Positions 45,186-46,682 of a stretch of 46,682 nucleotides of DNA are shown here, one piece after another. Each line of letters opens with the position of its first letter. Positions within the stretch are counted from its first letter, which is position 1. The notes beneath the pieces were generated by a model. It saw only the letters and a list, made by a program, of their open reading frames with translations, had not been told where the DNA came from and did no database searches. The position numbers and the translations under genes were made by a program. Origin of the DNA: Purshia tridentata. Its lineage: Eukaryota; Streptophyta; Magnoliopsida; Rosales; Rosaceae. The DNA lies in NCBI GenBank assembly GCA_003254885.1, contig QANT01005960.1, positions 1 through 46,682 on the forward strand, in the 5' to 3' direction.

Positions 45186-46120
45186 GATTCACTTCACTCA
45201 TATTTGACATTTGTAGTCCATTTGTCTTGCATGGATGGTTGAGATTTTGTAAGCTCTTGCCTATCTAAGAGGGTCATCACATTCGGCGGTTGTGATTGTG
45301 TGACCTTATAGCTGATATATGCATGGAGTGCTTGTACCACTTAGAGACAATTAATTAACATGGTAGAATATTGTTTGCCCTTCCATTAAGGAATTGGTGG
45401 GGTCTCCAAGGTCCCAAAATTCACCACAAAGACAATGGGAAAGTTGAGGAAAGTGAAGATATGGAGACCAGATAGATAAATAAAAATGGTAAAGACTGGC
45501 TCTTCTTTTGTTTGGGAGGGAGCAAGAAATAAATGGTGGCCACACTGCATTCAAAGCCTAATAATGAGGTCGCATGTGCATGATGTTGCTTCCCATTTTG
45601 TCACACCTAATTACTTTTGATTGATTCCTATAGTCCTATTCAAGTTTCGAAGCACTCACCTTTCCTCTCCTACACTCTGATTTCTGTAAGCGTATAATAA
45701 TTTGGACCACAAGCAGATTAGGCCTTCTCTCATGTCTTTTGGAGTAGGGGTTGGTTGTGTATGTGCCAGTAGAACATCAGCCTATATTATCCTACAGAAA
45801 AATCATTAGCTCCTCAACCTGTAAGGAGCTACTCCTCGTTACCAATCACAAGTTGACACGTATTTAATTCTTACCTAATGTTCAATTCCTCAATATAAGT
45901 TAATACGTGTCAAATTGGAATTGATTCCTCCTCACTAGTAGGGAGCCAAGCATTTTAGAAAGCCGCAAACTTTACAAGAGGATTGTAGTACTGGCTACTG
46001 AATATGCTTGTTATAATCTTCTGTTAACACTTGACATGTTACAATGAGATACAAAGACTTTAAAGAATAGGGAACCTCTCAATCTTGTCAGTAAACGAAT
46101 TAATCGTTATACACGCCAAG
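45186..46120. other. Upstream region of the unknown gene, with one foldback element
   Basis: The part nearest 45186 should contain the promoter and leader of the - strand gene. The 67-codon - strand frame at 45351-45554 is not credible. A foldback element occupies about 45808-45950. Confidence 0.45.
45808..45950. mobile_element. Small foldback (MITE-like) element
   Basis: The central arms TTGACACGTATT (45853-45864) and AATACGTGTCAA (45902-45913) are exact inverted repeats. Pairing extends outward imperfectly, with GGAGCTACTCCTC and CCAATCACAAG on the left facing GAGGAGGAATCAA and CCAATTTG on the complement of the right, and GCTCC at one end facing GGAGCC at the other. About 143 bases, with no coding capacity. 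Confidence 0.6.
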
Positions 46121-46290
46121 GAGTGTAATTTCAGTAATTTCGGTAAAATTTTGTCGAAATTATCGTTTTTGGAGGGTTTCGATACGAAATCATCATTTCA
46201 GTCATTTTTCGGTAAAATTTCAGAAATTTCGGCAAAATGTTGGTAAAATTTCGGGATAGACTACCAAAATTTCGATAAAATTTCGAACCA
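46120..46290. repeat. AT-rich array of TTTCGGTAAAATTTCG-like words
   Basis: Words of the form AATTTCGG, GGTAAAATTT and AAATTTCGATAAAATTTCG recur at least eight times on the + strand with little other sequence. Such short dispersed words resemble the subterminal repeats of DNA transposons, but no terminus is visible, and the window ends 390 bases later. Confidence 0.6.
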
Positions 46291-46682
46291 AACTCTTTGC
46301 CTAGATGAAATTTCTAGGTTTGGGATTGGAATTCTTGGGTTTTGTTTAGCTTTTTTAGAGATCAAAGGAGAAATAGAGGAGATTGAGTTTTGAAAAGAGC
46401 TGAGACTAGCGAAGGAGGAAGAGAAGAGGCTGAGCTGGGTTTTTGGTGGGTTTCGACGGCAGAGAACGACGGCAGGCTGGACTGCGTTTGGAGGTAGAAG
46501 ATCCAGAGAGATGCTTGAAGGAAAAATGAAGGAAAAAAATAATAAAAAAAGGGTTTAGCCTTTTTAAGGTTGATTGNGATTGATTGAGGTTGAGCCTTTG
46601 GGCAATTGGAAATATAAAAAAAAAATGATTTGGGATTTGGTTTGGGATTTGGGGTTTGGGGTTTGGTTTAGCGAGTTTTATG
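46291..46682. other. Right edge: purine-rich then G/T-rich sequence, unassigned
   Basis: A purine-rich stretch (46350-46540, GAGGAAGAGAAGAGGCTGAG type) is followed by an A-rich run, an N (46577), TGATTG repeats and a G/T-rich end (GGGATTTGGGGTTTGGGG). It may be the rest of the element suggested by 46120-46290, or the leader of a gene outside the window. No coding frame is supported. Confidence 0.35.

Noticed and set aside
46621..46675. TTTGGGG-type repeats as telomere-like sequence
   Set aside because: Plant telomere units are TTTAGGG; here only a few irregular G/T words occur inside a contig.
1..46682. tRNA, rRNA or CRISPR-type arrays
   Set aside because: I saw no tRNA-like cloverleaf with A and B boxes, no rRNA segment and no regular repeat-spacer pattern; the tRNA-Met match at 38-50 is a primer-binding site.

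Overview
This is nuclear DNA from a flowering plant, most likely a eudicot. The genes have GT-AG introns, intergenic DNA is AT-rich, LTR retrotransposons are present, and all recognisable proteins belong to plant families (MUTE-type bHLH, isoprenylated heavy-metal-binding protein, LOG2/LUL-type RING ligase). I cannot name the species. There are two N bases (37651 and 46577), the first inside a long poly(A) run.

Layout. 1-5968 is almost all of a Ty1/copia LTR retrotransposon on the + strand; only the last 35 bases of its 5' LTR fall inside the window. It sits inside the coding sequence of an aspartic-protease-like gene on the - strand (5969-6313), of which only the first 115 codons are visible. 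Next come a dual-specificity phosphatase of the MKP2/DSPTP1 type (7681-9758, +), the stomatal bHLH factor MUTE (11201-12272, +), about 16 kb without a convincing gene, a HIPP-type metal-binding protein with a CaaX box (28432-30417, -), about 7 kb without a gene, a LUL-type RING E3 ligase (37809-41478, -), a Ty3-type solo LTR with a perfect 5-bp target duplication (43170-44190), a conserved plant protein of unknown function (44661-45185, -), and a repeat-rich right edge.

From memory, MKP2-MUTE-HIPP-LUL is the same order as Arabidopsis At3g06110-At3g06120-At3g06130-At3g06140. The duplicated Arabidopsis block around At5g19080-At5g19120 holds a LUL, a HIPP and aspartyl-protease-like genes. The window therefore looks like the pre-duplication arrangement: protease, MKP2, MUTE, HIPP, LUL. 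The genes do not form one pathway. MUTE drives stomatal guard mother cell fate, and MKP2 acts on MAP kinases; stomatal development is under MAPK control, but a functional link between these neighbours is only inference.

The most informative observations are the retrotransposon disruption of the protease gene, the exactly delimited solo LTR with its repeated 10-bp motif, the microsynteny, three small foldback (MITE-like) elements, several local tandem duplications, and short upstream ORFs in the phosphatase and HIPP leaders. I found no clear sign of a wholly new biological system.
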